A stretch of DNA of 64,000 nt from Gemmatimonadota bacterium (GCA_027622655.1 JAQBYI010000012.1:1-64000), one strand, 5' to 3'; shown: positions 9,331 to 18,653, numbered from the stretch's first letter. Numbers and translations are program-made. The notes: generated by a model not told the origin, from the letters alone.

Positions 9331-10176
9331 ATGGCCATTAAACCGCTCCGCAAGTTGCAGGTTGGCCCCTACGCCTATCTGGCTGACGAGTGGCTTGAAC
9401 GCATCGAGGCATCACTGGCGGATCCCGCTCTCGACCGGCCGGCCTTCTGCTGCAGCGTACTCTGCGATCTGGCGTATCCCGAGTACTCCATGAACTGGGC
9501 CGAGGCCGTCAGCGACACGCGATTGCCTGCGGGGACCCGACTCGCGCTCGCCGCGCTCGACCCGCGCAACGTCACGCTCGAGCCGGAGTACTACGCCGAA
9601 TGTGACGACGAGAAGTTCCAGCGCGTAAAACCGTTCCTTTGGCTCTGGTATTCGTTTGACCGGCTCCCGATTGGCGGCCAAAACGTCGACCTCGGCGTAC
9701 GGCTCCGCCGCATGCTGGCGCCCTTCATCTTCAAGCGCTGCGGCGAACGGTTCAAGGCATTTCAGCACGTGGAGTTTTCGTTCGGCTACAACATCGAGTG
9801 TGGCGATGACGTTGTCGTGCACCGGCATGTGCTGCTGGACGATCGCGGTGGAATCGTGATGGGGAACAAGGTCTCTATCGCCGACTACGCAAACATCTAC
9901 AGCCACACGCACAGCATTGTCGACCAGACCGACGTCAAGAACGCGCCGACGATTCTTGAGGACGGTGTGCGCATCACATACCACGCCACCGTGCTGGCCG
10001 GCGTTCGGGTGGGCGAGCAAGCAATGGTCGGAGCCGTTGCCGTAGCTACCAAGGATGTGCGCCCGTACCACGTGAACGTCGGCATACCGGCCAAGAGCGT
10101 CCGTGTGAAACCGAACGCGCCGCCGGATTCGTGGCAGGCGACACGGACGGCGAACGTCAACGACAAGAACGAGTAG
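9331..10176 (+). CDS. Acyltransferase with left-handed beta-helix (hexapeptide) domain
   Basis: The product is 281 residues. The C-terminal half (about 150-270) has hexapeptide-type repeats with glycine and small hydrophobics: IECGDDVVV, GIVMGNKVSIADYA, ILEDGVRITYHATVLAGVRVGE. The histidine-rich motif YSHTHS is the usual catalytic histidine region of maltose/galactoside acetyltransferase-like enzymes. The N-terminal half (1-140) is not a standard maltose acetyltransferase domain, so the acceptor is unknown. It could modify a sugar or lipid of the envelope. The gene is preceded by a secreted unknown and ends facing a convergent Nudix hydrolase. Confidence 0.85.
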   Translation: MAIKPLRKLQVGPYAYLADEWLERIEASLADPALDRPAFCCSVLCDLAYPEYSMNWAEAVSDTRLPAGTRLALAALDPRNVTLEPEYYAECDDEKFQRVKPFLWLWYSFDRLPIGGQNVDLGVRLRRMLAPFIFKRCGERFKAFQHVEFSFGYNIECGDDVVVHRHVLLDDRGGIVMGNKVSIADYANIYSHTHSIVDQTDVKNAPTILEDGVRITYHATVLAGVRVGEQAMVGAVAVATKDVRPYHVNVGIPAKSVRVKPNAPPDSWQATRTANVNDKNE

Positions 10177-10268
10177 ACGGCTTACGGTGTACGGCCGACG
10201 GTAATCGGTCGTGCGCACCGCCGACAACCGTCAGCTGCCAACCGACTGCCACTAACTCGTCGTTGTAG

Positions 10269-10730
10269 TTACTTGACGAGCAGGACGTCCTCGACCGCGC
10301 CTGCGTCGCCCGAGCGAAGCAGCCAGTTGACGTGACCGAGCAGTTCGCGCGTGCGCGGCCACGCCAGCCGCCGGCGGGCGGCCGCGAACGTTTCCCATCG
10401 CGCGCGACTGTGCTCGGCGCTGAGCGTGAACTTCGCGGACCCGACAACGGCCGCAAACGCAATGGCCATCTGCACGGTGTCGGTTCGCGGGAGATAGAAC
10501 GGATTCACCGTGATGCTGTAGAGCGCGTCAGCAGTCAGCCCTGTCTCTTCGTGCAGCTCGCGGCACGCAGCCTGAACCGGCGTTTCGCCCCGCTCAATGC
10601 TTCCGTGGACGATTTCCCATGCGCCGGTGCTCCGCGCGCCGGGTGCCCGTTCGAGTGCAAGGACGCGCCACGACCGTGCCACGCGGCGCATCACAACGAC
10701 GTCCACGACACCGGGGACGATGTTCGTCAT
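10269..10730 (-). CDS. NUDIX hydrolase
   Basis: The product is 153 residues and contains a complete Nudix box, GSIERGETPVQAACRELHEE followed by TG, with the metal-binding REXXEE core. Such enzymes hydrolyse nucleoside diphosphates linked to other groups; the substrate cannot be told from this sequence. The strand before the box (GAWEIVHGS) fits the fold. The gene is convergent with the acyltransferase (92 bases between, no terminator seen) and lies 23 bases downstream of the ATPase-receiver fusion on the same strand, so it may be cotranscribed with it. Confidence 0.9.
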   Translation of the reverse strand: MTNIVPGVVDVVVMRRVARSWRVLALERAPGARSTGAWEIVHGSIERGETPVQAACRELHEETGLTADALYSITVNPFYLPRTDTVQMAIAFAAVVGSAKFTLSAEHSRARWETFAAARRRLAWPRTRELLGHVNWLLRSGDAGAVEDVLLVK

Positions 10731-10753
10731 CCAAAACTCTCGGGCTGGACGAG

Positions 10754-13102
10754 CTATTCGCGCGTGCGGCCGAGCAGCGAGTGCAGGCGCGCCGAAAGCG
10801 CCCGCGGGCGGAACGGCTTGGTGAGGTAGTCGCTCGCGCCATACTCGAACACGCGCACTTCGCTGTCCTCGTCGCCCTTGGCGGTCAGGACTATCACCGG
10901 AAGATTGGCAGTGGCCGGCCGGGACCGGAGGTGACTCAGCACGCCGTAGCCGTCGAGCCGCGGAAGGTTGAGGTCGAGCACAATGATATCGGGGCCTGCG
11001 CGGTCGATTTCGTCGAGTGCGATCACACCGTCGGCGGCCTCGAACACCGTAAACCCCTCACGCTCGAGGAGGTCCTTCATCACGCGACGCAGAGCGTCTT
11101 CGTCTTCGACGAGCAGGACCTTCTTGGATTGACCGTTCGCTGAACCCTTATCCTCGAGCAGTTGGAAGCTGTCGCTGTCGAATCCCGGCGGGCGCGCGTG
11201 AAGCGTGCGCACTGCAGGCGCAGGGGCCAACAGGTCTGTGGCTGAGAGGTCCGCGGCACGCGCCGGTGAAGGTGGCGCGACCGACCTGAGCGGCGGTTGG
11301 GCGATGACAGCGCGTGCTGGACGTGGCGTCGCTTCGGGTGGGCCCGTAACGGCCGATTCGCCCGTGGTGTTGGTTCGCCGCGCCTGCGCCACAGAAGCCC
11401 GGTCGGTGGAATCCGTCGGTATTTCGAGCACGCGCAGGAGCTCTTCCATGCTCGTGGTGCCGTTCCTGACGTGTGACACGCCGGATTCCCACAGGCCGCG
11501 CATTCCGCCTTCGCGCGCAGCGTCGGCCAGTCGGTCGGCAGTCTCGTTGGCGGCGATGCGGCGCTCAAGTTCCGGCGTCATCACGAGTACTTCCGTGAGT
11601 GCCAACCGGCCCCGGTACCCGGTCTGCGAGCATTCCGAGCAGCCCACCGGCCGATACAGCGTGACACCCGCCGGGATCCACTTCCGGAGCCGCTCCGATA
11701 CGGCGCCGACTTCCAGCTCACGGCAGTGCGGACAAAGCCGCCGCACGAGGCGCTGAGCCAGCACGCCTTTGAGTGCCGCCGCAATCTTGTACGTCTCGAC
11801 GCCGATGTCGACCAGACGCGTCACTGAGCTCGCTGCATCGATCGTGTGCAGCGTGGAGAGCACCAAGTGACCGGTCAGCGATGCTTGCACCGTGATGCCG
11901 GCCGTTTCCTTGTCTCGAACTTCACCGACCAGGATGACGTCAGGGTCCTGTCGCAGGATCGAACGCAAAGCCGCAGGGAAAGTCAGCCCCGCCTTTTCGT
12001 TCACCTGCACCTGCACGACGCCGGCGAGCCGGTATTCGACCGGGTCTTCGACCGTCACGATGTTCACGCCGCGAGCCTGAATCGAGCGCAGCATCGAGTA
12101 CAGCGTGGTGGTCTTGCCCGAGCCCGTAGGGCCGGTCACGAGGATGATGCCTTCTCGCGTCTCAAGCAGCCCTTTGATCCGGTCGAGTTCGTCGGGGTTG
12201 AGACCGATGTTGTCGAGCGAGAGCACCGTGGAGCGCTGGTCGAGAATCCGGATGACGACCTTTTCGCCCTGCGACGCCGGAAGCGTTGAAATACGCAGAT
12301 CAACCCGGTTGCCGCTTACTGCTACGCGCGCGCGCCCGTCCTGCGGTCGAAGTCGGTCGGCGATGTCGAGCTGCGCCATGATCTTGACGCGTGAAACGAG
12401 CGGAACACCGGCCGCCTTGGGGAGCACCATCACTTGCCGAAGCACACCGTCGATGCGGTATCGCACGGCAACGCCGGCTTCTTCCGGTTCAAGATGGATA
12501 TCGGACGCTCGTGACTGAATGCCTTCTGCAACGATTCGATCGACGAGCTGAATGACCGGCCGTTCCGTCCCGCGACTCGCGCCCAGTTCCAGGTCGGCAT
12601 CTTCGACGGACTCTTCGACGTTCTCGATGTCGTAGTCGCCGGCTACGTTCTCGAGGATCTTCTCGATCACGTTCTCCGGGCGATACACCTCGTCGAGCCG
12701 CGTCGCGATCTGCGCCGGTGAGGCAAGCGACATACGGACGGTTCGACCGAGCGCAAACGCGAGGGTCCGTTCGCAATCGAGATCGTGGGGGTACGCCGTG
12801 GCGATGTCTACTATCGAGTACGATATCGCGAGCGGGAGTACGCGGTACTTGCGGACCAGCTGCTCGGGAACGAGCTCACGCGCCTGCTGCGACACCTGAG
12901 AGACGTTCGCAACCTTCATCCGGAAGCGCTTCGCGAGCGCCTCCGTGATCTTGTCGTCCGTCGTAAATTGCTTCCGGACGGCCAACTCCCAGTAGCTGTC
13001 CGTCGGCGCCGCCTTCAACTGCAAAAAATGCTCAGGGGAAAGAATTCCCTCGAGCGTTGGCAGCAGCCATTCGTCGCCTGGTGACTTGGCGGTGGTTCCC
13101 AT
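10754..13102 (-). CDS. PilB/GspE-type secretion or pilus ATPase fused to a response-regulator receiver domain
   Basis: The product is 782 residues. The N-terminal part (about 10-150) resembles the MshEN/GSPII_E N-domain, with VRKYRVLPLA. The ATPase core (about 185-560) has Walker A GPTGSGKTT, the Asp box region VEDPVEYRL, Walker B ILVGEVRDKETA, the His box STLHTIDAA and the tetracysteine pair CPHC...CSEC. A proline/alanine-rich linker (about 575-655) leads to a CheY-like receiver domain at 660-780 with the acidic pair VEDED, phospho-acceptor aspartate in VLDLNLP, VLTAKG and TKPFRP. Family members drive pilus extension, type II secretion or natural transformation. A receiver at the C-terminus is uncommon and suggests phosphorylation or localisation control. 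No pilus assembly genes are adjacent, but minor pilin genes lie at 42953-45796. Confidence 0.93.
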   Translation of the reverse strand: MGTTAKSPGDEWLLPTLEGILSPEHFLQLKAAPTDSYWELAVRKQFTTDDKITEALAKRFRMKVANVSQVSQQARELVPEQLVRKYRVLPLAISYSIVDIATAYPHDLDCERTLAFALGRTVRMSLASPAQIATRLDEVYRPENVIEKILENVAGDYDIENVEESVEDADLELGASRGTERPVIQLVDRIVAEGIQSRASDIHLEPEEAGVAVRYRIDGVLRQVMVLPKAAGVPLVSRVKIMAQLDIADRLRPQDGRARVAVSGNRVDLRISTLPASQGEKVVIRILDQRSTVLSLDNIGLNPDELDRIKGLLETREGIILVTGPTGSGKTTTLYSMLRSIQARGVNIVTVEDPVEYRLAGVVQVQVNEKAGLTFPAALRSILRQDPDVILVGEVRDKETAGITVQASLTGHLVLSTLHTIDAASSVTRLVDIGVETYKIAAALKGVLAQRLVRRLCPHCRELEVGAVSERLRKWIPAGVTLYRPVGCSECSQTGYRGRLALTEVLVMTPELERRIAANETADRLADAAREGGMRGLWESGVSHVRNGTTSMEELLRVLEIPTDSTDRASVAQARRTNTTGESAVTGPPEATPRPARAVIAQPPLRSVAPPSPARAADLSATDLLAPAPAVRTLHARPPGFDSDSFQLLEDKGSANGQSKKVLLVEDEDALRRVMKDLLEREGFTVFEAADGVIALDEIDRAGPDIIVLDLNLPRLDGYGVLSHLRSRPATANLPVIVLTAKGDEDSEVRVFEYGASDYLTKPFRPRALSARLHSLLGRTRE

Positions 13103-13139
13103 TCAGCCTTTGAAAGTACTCAAAAATACAGCGAACCGG

Positions 13140-13164
13140 GTACGCGTATAATACTAACGCGTAC
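13140..13164 (-). promoter_or_regulatory. Perfect inverted repeat over a -10-like sequence upstream of the ATPase-receiver gene
   Basis: GTACGCGT (13140-13147) and ACGCGTAC (13157-13164) form a perfect 8-bp inverted repeat around an AT-rich nine-base core containing TATAAT on the plus strand and TATTAT on the minus strand. It lies about 38 bases upstream of the minus-strand ATG at 13102. The layout suits an operator overlapping a promoter. A convincing -35 was not found, so the promoter call is inference. Confidence 0.5.
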
Positions 13165-13193
13165 GATATAGCGGCTGATACTGGCTCCGTCAG

Positions 13194-13223
13194 GCCGCCG
13201 GCTGCCGCCGGCTGCCGCCAGCC
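13194..13223. repeat. Short 10-bp tandem repeat downstream of the envelope-protein gene
   Basis: Two perfect units GCCGCCGGCT and one diverged unit lie in the 143-base gap between the two minus-strand genes, just past the stop of the 13246-15384 gene. The sequence is GC-rich and could also fold as mRNA. Confidence 0.75.
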
Positions 13224-13245
13224 CAAACGTAACTGGGATATCGGC

Positions 13246-15384
13246 TTACAGGATTGGCCAGAAGATCCGGCCGAAGTCCGCTCGCACGGCCCACCCGCCG
13301 CCGCGGTCGAGGCCGCGAGCAACGTCAATCCGCAACGCATCGTAGAGTGAAATCACGCCCAAGCCGACCGTTCGGTTCCACGCACCGCCCGTCCCAGACG
13401 CGCCGGCAGACGCGCCGGCAGACGCGCCGGCAGACGCGCCGGCATCGGCGCCGGCATCGGCGCCCGCGATCGCGACAAACGGCGCTGCACTGACGCCAAC
13501 GCTGGTCGTACCGAACCGGCCAAGTCGCAGCGGAAAGCGGACAATCGGCACCTGCCATTCGACACGCGCGGCTGCTCCGGCTTGGCCGCGGAGCGAGTGC
13601 ACCGCATATCCCGGCGCGCTCACCGGACCGGCGAGCACCGCCGCCGACTGCGCAGGCGCGCCCGCTGACGAGTTCGCTGCGCCGAGCGCCCAAACCTCGA
13701 GGCGACCCGGCCCGGCGGCATGGGTTGCCCGGAACTCTCCCGCGAAACGACCGAATGCATTGGACCCCGCTGACATAGGCGTGCCGCCGCGGTCTTCAAG
13801 AGAGGTTGCCGAAGCCGCGAGTCGCCAATCGAGCCTCACTCCCCATGGCACGTCGACGTCGCGGGCCGAAATTCCGAATCGAACGGCCGTACTGGTTACA
13901 CGCTCGGCGGCAAACGCCGCGCGGTAGCTGCCGCGGTATGGCACCGCATGCACCGCGAGCGGTGCTTCGCGCGCACGCTCAATCTCCGCCCGCCAGCGAA
14001 GCGTGGCGCCTCCCTCGGCGGCGATTGCGAATCCTGCGACGCGATACTCGTCAGTGACATCAGCCCCGAATTCCTGCGCCGCTATGGAGTTGCCAAGCGT
14101 ACTCGCTTCTTGAACGTCGCCGACCGAACGAAAATCATCGAACGCGCTGAGTATCAGCTTTCTCCTGGCAGATACGCGCCATTCGAGAGCACCGCGATAC
14201 TTCACGAGGCGATCATCGAGCCCGTACCGCCCGCCCGCGCGAATCGAGACGTCGGACGCGATCGGGATCGCACCGCCGACCCCGACAGCAAGCCCTTCGA
14301 CGCGGTTTACCCGGACGAAATCGCTGATGGAGCGTGCCGAAAGCCTTGCACGTTCCGCGCGCCGAAGCGCTTCGCCGCGCACGAGTTCGGCCGCACGGTC
14401 CTGGACGGCCGCGGCTGGGCGGTCCGAACCGGCGCGCGCGACGCGATTCGCAATCGAATCCGACAACCGGCCGGCAAACGGGTACGCCGCGAGCACGGAC
14501 GGCGATGCGAACACCACTTCCGGCCCGACGAACGTCTCGGCGGGCACCCCGCGATTCGCTTCGATGCAGCACAGGTCCCACTCTCCCCGGATAATGCCGC
14601 GCGCCGGAAACTCGAGCCAGGTGCCGGTGCGCCGGATTTCGATCTCCTGACGGCGCGGAAGCCAGAATTGCCCATCCACGAGTCCGTTGTCGAGCACGAT
14701 CGATACGTCCTCGAGCGCAGGGTCGATCAGCGCGGCCCGCGTAAACGCGACGCTGAGCCGAACTACCGACGCCGACTCCCGGTCAACGTAGGCGGTTCCA
14801 ATAGCCCGCGCGAGCCGATCGTCGCGCGGGCGGAATTCGACGGCGATGACGTCCCACACGCGCTCCGCGACGCGAATCGTGAGTGAATCGGAGAGGGCAA
14901 AGTCGTACTCCCGTTGGCCACCGGGAGAGAGCGGATGCGGGACGTCGCGCACTTCGTCACCGTCACCGATCCGAATGATCGCCGGGAAGTTGTTCTGTAC
15001 GATCGCCAGGTGATCGGCGTGGTACGCGATGTCCGTCGGGCGCAGTAGTTCCGCACGCCGCCCGATTACCCGCTGCTTGCTCTGGTTCGGCGCGCGCCAA
15101 TACACTTCGACCGCAAGCTCGTCCGCACGCACGACCGCCGGCGGATCCGGGAATCCGTCGCCGACTTGGCCGAGGAAGGTCACGTACCCGTGCGCGACGG
15201 CCCGGTAGTCGACAAGACCGGTGTCAGCGAGTTGTGCCGTGCGGCGTTCCGTCGCCCGGCGAACCAGTTCTAGTGATGGAGCGCTGTTCCACGATCGCGC
15301 AGGTCCGCCCTGTGCGACGAGCGTGGCAGCGCTGAACATCGAAGCGACTGCCGCGCACGCGGCGGCGGTCAGGCAAGGAGACAT
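13246..15384 (-). CDS. Large secreted envelope protein, probable outer-membrane beta-barrel
   Basis: The product is 712 residues with a signal peptide (SPCLTAAACAAVASMF... cleaving near LVAQ). I do not recognise a named family. The first 340 residues look like a periplasmic beta domain of alternating strands (DSLTIRVAERVWDVIAVEF, then VVRLSVAFTRA). The second half has repeated alternating hydrophobic strands with arginine-rich turns (VSIRAGGRYGL, YRGALEWRVSA), and the protein ends in the strand RADFGRIFWPIL, which suits a C-terminal beta signal. Near residues 640-663 an alanine-glycine-aspartate/serine tract coded by a 12-bp tandem repeat sits between strands, probably in a surface loop. The start is divergent from trpE with little room for two promoters. 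Function is unknown. Confidence 0.8.
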   Translation of the reverse strand: MSPCLTAAACAAVASMFSAATLVAQGGPARSWNSAPSLELVRRATERRTAQLADTGLVDYRAVAHGYVTFLGQVGDGFPDPPAVVRADELAVEVYWRAPNQSKQRVIGRRAELLRPTDIAYHADHLAIVQNNFPAIIRIGDGDEVRDVPHPLSPGGQREYDFALSDSLTIRVAERVWDVIAVEFRPRDDRLARAIGTAYVDRESASVVRLSVAFTRAALIDPALEDVSIVLDNGLVDGQFWLPRRQEIEIRRTGTWLEFPARGIIRGEWDLCCIEANRGVPAETFVGPEVVFASPSVLAAYPFAGRLSDSIANRVARAGSDRPAAAVQDRAAELVRGEALRRAERARLSARSISDFVRVNRVEGLAVGVGGAIPIASDVSIRAGGRYGLDDRLVKYRGALEWRVSARRKLILSAFDDFRSVGDVQEASTLGNSIAAQEFGADVTDEYRVAGFAIAAEGGATLRWRAEIERAREAPLAVHAVPYRGSYRAAFAAERVTSTAVRFGISARDVDVPWGVRLDWRLAASATSLEDRGGTPMSAGSNAFGRFAGEFRATHAAGPGRLEVWALGAANSSAGAPAQSAAVLAGPVSAPGYAVHSLRGQAGAAARVEWQVPIVRFPLRLGRFGTTSVGVSAAPFVAIAGADAGADAGASAGASAGASAGASGTGGAWNRTVGLGVISLYDALRIDVARGLDRGGGWAVRADFGRIFWPIL
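13397..13468 (-). repeat. In-frame 12-bp tandem repeat inside the envelope-protein gene
   Basis: Four perfect copies of GACGCGCCGGCA are followed by two related TCGGCGCC-type units. On the coding (minus) strand they give repeated alanine-glycine-alanine-serine and alanine-glycine-alanine-aspartate units. The 12-base period keeps the frame whatever the copy number. Confidence 0.93.
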
Positions 15385-15456
15385 GGTGGCATTATCGCGG
15401 CAGGTGTGGCCGGCGGCAACGGACCAGCGGGCGAACGCGGCAGCACGGCGCTTGAA

Positions 15457-16971
15457 ATGACGGATACGTTCGAATCATTTCGCGGGCGGGCTCGGGCGCG
15501 GGCGCTCGTTCCGGTGTGGCGTGACGTGCTCCTCGACCTCGACACGCCCGTAACGGCGTTTTATCGGTTGCGCGCAGCCGGAACGAGCCGCGCATCGCAG
15601 TTTGCCTTTCTCCTCGAGAGCGCACCTGCAGGCAGCGACACGTGGGCTCGGTACACGTTTCTCGGCGTCGATCCTGTCGCTGCGTGGAGACTTGCCGATG
15701 GCGTGGCCGAGGATTGGTCGAGCGACCGCGGTTGGCACGAGCGAAGAACGCCAGCTGACCCGGTGGAGGACCTCCGCCAACGACTGACTCGATACGACCC
15801 TGTTCCGGCGCCGGAGCTCGGGCCCTTCTGGGGTGGTGCCGTAGGCTATTTCGGATACGACGTCGTGAGGCACATCGAACACTTGCCGAGTCCGCCACCG
15901 CGCGGAGTCGCCGCACCTGACGCGGTGTTCGTGTTTACGCGCACTATGGTCATCATCGACAACCTGAAGTCCGAGGCGCGTGTGACGTGCGCGGTAACCG
16001 TCGACGAAGACGCATCGGAGATTGCGCTCAAGGCGCTCTACGACGCTGCCCAGCACGACATAGACAGCATCGTAGCCCGCTTGCGTACCGGCCCGTCGCC
16101 CGCACCGATTGATCTGGACGCTTCGGCTCCCGCGGCAGTCGGTCGGTCGACGTACGAACGTGTCCGATTCGAGGCCGACGTTGAACGCATCAAGGAACTC
16201 ATCCGCGCGGGCGACTGTTTTCAGACACTGCTGGCACGACGCATCATTGTTCCGCACGACTTCGATGCGGGCACTCTGTATCGCGCCATCCGCGCACTGA
16301 ATCCGTCGCCGTACATGTTCCATCTCGTGCTCGACGGCGTCGAAATCGTGGGGAGTTCACCGGAGTTGCAGGTGCGGGTCGCCGACGGCAGAGCCATCGT
16401 GCGCCCGATTGCAGGTACCTGCCCTCGCGGGCGCGACGCCGCAGACGATGCCCGGCTGGCCGACGCGCTGCTCGCCGACGAAAAGGAACGCGCCGAACAT
16501 GTCATGCTCGTAGACCTCGGCCGCAACGACATCGGCCGGGTGGCAACGTACGGGTCGGTTCGCGTCACGCGGCTGATGACGGTCGAACGCTTCTCTCACG
16601 TGCAGCACATAGTGAGCGAGGTCCAGGGCGATGTGCCGGGTCAGTCGGCGCTGTCCGTGTTCCGGGCGACGTTTCCAGCCGGCACGATGACCGGCGCACC
16701 GAAGGTCCGCGCAATGGAAATCATCGACTCGCTCGAACCGGACCGCCGCGGACCCTACTCCGGTGCCCTCGGTTACGTCGCATACGGGGACAAAACGATG
16801 GATCTCGCCATCACGATCCGGACGTGCGTGATGGCCGGAGGCGAGGCGACGATTGGAGCAGGAGCCGGCATTGTCGCCGACTCGGATCCCGCCCGCGAGT
16901 GGGACGAGACGGAAGCCAAGGCCCGGGCAATGCTTACGGCGATCGGACGCGTGCGCGGCGCACGGAGTTGA
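15457..16971 (+). CDS. trpE: Anthranilate synthase component I
   Basis: TrpE converts chorismate and an amino group supplied by TrpG into anthranilate, the first step of tryptophan synthesis. From the ATG at 15457 the product is 504 residues, usual for the family. The chorismate-binding domain in the C-terminal half has the conserved SSPELQVRV, RPIAGTCPRG, EHVMLVDLGRND and FPAGTMTGAPKVRAMEII, and the end has GAGIVADSDPAREWDE. The IAGT and GRND motifs match TrpE; PabB shares them, but overall length and N-domain favour TrpE. A longer reading from a GTG at 15406 is possible but adds a tail without conservation. No trpG or trpD is adjacent, so it is detached from a trp operon here. It is followed by an FHA-cyclase gene 46 bases later. 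Confidence 0.9.
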   Translation: MTDTFESFRGRARARALVPVWRDVLLDLDTPVTAFYRLRAAGTSRASQFAFLLESAPAGSDTWARYTFLGVDPVAAWRLADGVAEDWSSDRGWHERRTPADPVEDLRQRLTRYDPVPAPELGPFWGGAVGYFGYDVVRHIEHLPSPPPRGVAAPDAVFVFTRTMVIIDNLKSEARVTCAVTVDEDASEIALKALYDAAQHDIDSIVARLRTGPSPAPIDLDASAPAAVGRSTYERVRFEADVERIKELIRAGDCFQTLLARRIIVPHDFDAGTLYRAIRALNPSPYMFHLVLDGVEIVGSSPELQVRVADGRAIVRPIAGTCPRGRDAADDARLADALLADEKERAEHVMLVDLGRNDIGRVATYGSVRVTRLMTVERFSHVQHIVSEVQGDVPGQSALSVFRATFPAGTMTGAPKVRAMEIIDSLEPDRRGPYSGALGYVAYGDKTMDLAITIRTCVMAGGEATIGAGAGIVADSDPAREWDETEAKARAMLTAIGRVRGARS

Positions 16972-17017
16972 TGCGGCGGGTATCCGGAGCCTGCGCCAAT
17001 CTGCCATATTTGGTGAA

Positions 17018-18616
17018 ATGTCCCTGAAGCTTACCGGAATCGACAACGAATACGCGTTCGAGCTCCGGCCGGGTACCACGATGGTTGTGGGCCGCGCGGT
17101 GAACTCGGATTGCGCCGTCGTCGACGCGACGATTTCGCGCCGACACGCCGAGCTGACCATCTCGGACACCGGGATCCAGCTCAAAGATCTCGGCTCGAGC
17201 AACGGCACGTTCGTCAACGGCGTGAAGGTGGACGTGTACTTCGTTGCGCCCGGCGACTCCGTCACATTCGGCAAGGTCGCGTTCCGGCTCGAGCAGCTGG
17301 CGCCACCGGCTGCTGCGCCTGCACCGCCACCTCCCGCGCCAGCCGCTGCCAAACCCGGCGCCACGATCGTCCGGCCCATTTCCGCCGCCGGCGCCGATCC
17401 CATCGGCGCCCTTGGTCACCCCAGCGGGGGCATCAAGGCCGTCATGGCCGGCAGCATGGACCCTGCGGAGAAGGACCGGCAGAAGCTCGCGATTCTGCTT
17501 GAGGTGTCAAAGGGGCTGACGCGCGCGGTCGACGTCGATTCGCTGCTAAAGAAGGTCGCCGATTTTGCGTTTGAAATTCTCGAGGCGGATCGTTGCGCGA
17601 TCCTGCTGCTCGACGATAACCACAACTTGCTGACCAAGATTGCGCGTGACAAGCGGGGCGACGACGCCGCGCAGGCCATTCCGCAGTCCATTGCGCGAAT
17701 GGCGATTGACGAGAAATCGGCCATCGTATCGGAGAACGCTGGCGAGGATGCGCGTTTCACCGGACAGTCGATCATGATGCAGCGCGTGCGATCGGCGATG
17801 TGCATCCCGCTGATCGGATCGGAGAACAAAGTGCTCGGCGTGCTATACGTCGACAATTTCATGAGCACACACCAGTTCGGCGAGGCGGACGTTGACTTCG
17901 CCATCGCGTTCGCCAGCATCGCGGCCGTTGCCATCGAAAACGGGCAGTTCTCCGACAAGATCCGCCAACAAGCGCTCGTCCGCAGCAACTTCGAGCGCTT
18001 CTTCACGCCGCATCTCGCCGCGCGAATCGCGAACAGCGCAGACGCCGTAAAGCTCGGCGGCGACAAGCGGCGCGTTGCCGTCCTCTTCAGCGACATTCGC
18101 GGGTTTACGGCGCTCTCTGAGACGATGAACCCGGATGAGATGGCCAAGCTGCTGACTGAGTATTTCAGCGAAATGGTGGAGTGCGTGTTCCGCCACAGTG
18201 GTACGCTTGACAAGTTCATCGGTGATGCGGTGATGGCACAGTGGGGCGCGCCGCTTGGCGAATCGGATGACGCCGACCGGGCCATGTCCGCAGCGATGGA
18301 CATGATGGAAGCGCTCGACAAGCTGAACGAGCATTGGACGCAGCAGAAGCGACCCACTTTGGAGATCGGGATCGGGATCAACATCGGCGACGCATTTGCC
18401 GGCAACATCGGCAGCGAACGGCGCCTCGAGTACACGGTCATTGGCGACACGGTGAACACGGCCAGCCGGCTCTGCGGCAAGGCGGGCAAGGGCGAAATTC
18501 TTGTCAGCGAGGCCTTCAAGAACTCGCTCGTGACGCCGCCGCGGATGACGCCAGTGCCGCCGATGGAGCTCAAGAACAAGAGCCAGCCCGTCTCGGTGTT
18601 CAAAGTCGTGCGGTGA
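17018..18616 (+). CDS. FHA-GAF-adenylate cyclase (class III)
   Basis: From the ATG at 17018 the product is 532 residues and has no membrane segment. Residues 20-95 form an FHA phosphothreonine-binding domain (VGRAVNSDCAVVDATISRRH, then LGSSNGTFVNG). A proline/alanine linker leads to a GAF domain (about 160-310, with ILEADRCAILLLDD and MCIPLIGSENKVLGVLYVDN). The catalytic domain (about 345-510) has both metal aspartates (FSDIRGFT and KFIGDAV), the base-specifying Lys in LDKFIGD and Asp in TVIGDTVN, and the transition-state Asn and Arg in NTASRL. Lys plus Asp predicts cAMP rather than cGMP. The combination suggests cyclase activity controlled by a phosphorylated partner (FHA) and a small ligand or redox signal (GAF). 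It lies between trpE and LPS-core genes. Confidence 0.93.
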   Translation: MSLKLTGIDNEYAFELRPGTTMVVGRAVNSDCAVVDATISRRHAELTISDTGIQLKDLGSSNGTFVNGVKVDVYFVAPGDSVTFGKVAFRLEQLAPPAAAPAPPPPAPAAAKPGATIVRPISAAGADPIGALGHPSGGIKAVMAGSMDPAEKDRQKLAILLEVSKGLTRAVDVDSLLKKVADFAFEILEADRCAILLLDDNHNLLTKIARDKRGDDAAQAIPQSIARMAIDEKSAIVSENAGEDARFTGQSIMMQRVRSAMCIPLIGSENKVLGVLYVDNFMSTHQFGEADVDFAIAFASIAAVAIENGQFSDKIRQQALVRSNFERFFTPHLAARIANSADAVKLGGDKRRVAVLFSDIRGFTALSETMNPDEMAKLLTEYFSEMVECVFRHSGTLDKFIGDAVMAQWGAPLGESDDADRAMSAAMDMMEALDKLNEHWTQQKRPTLEIGIGINIGDAFAGNIGSERRLEYTVIGDTVNTASRLCGKAGKGEILVSEAFKNSLVTPPRMTPVPPMELKNKSQPVSVFKVVR

Positions 18617-18653
18617 GTTTGCCGGGCCATTGCGCAACTGACCCTGCCGCCCC

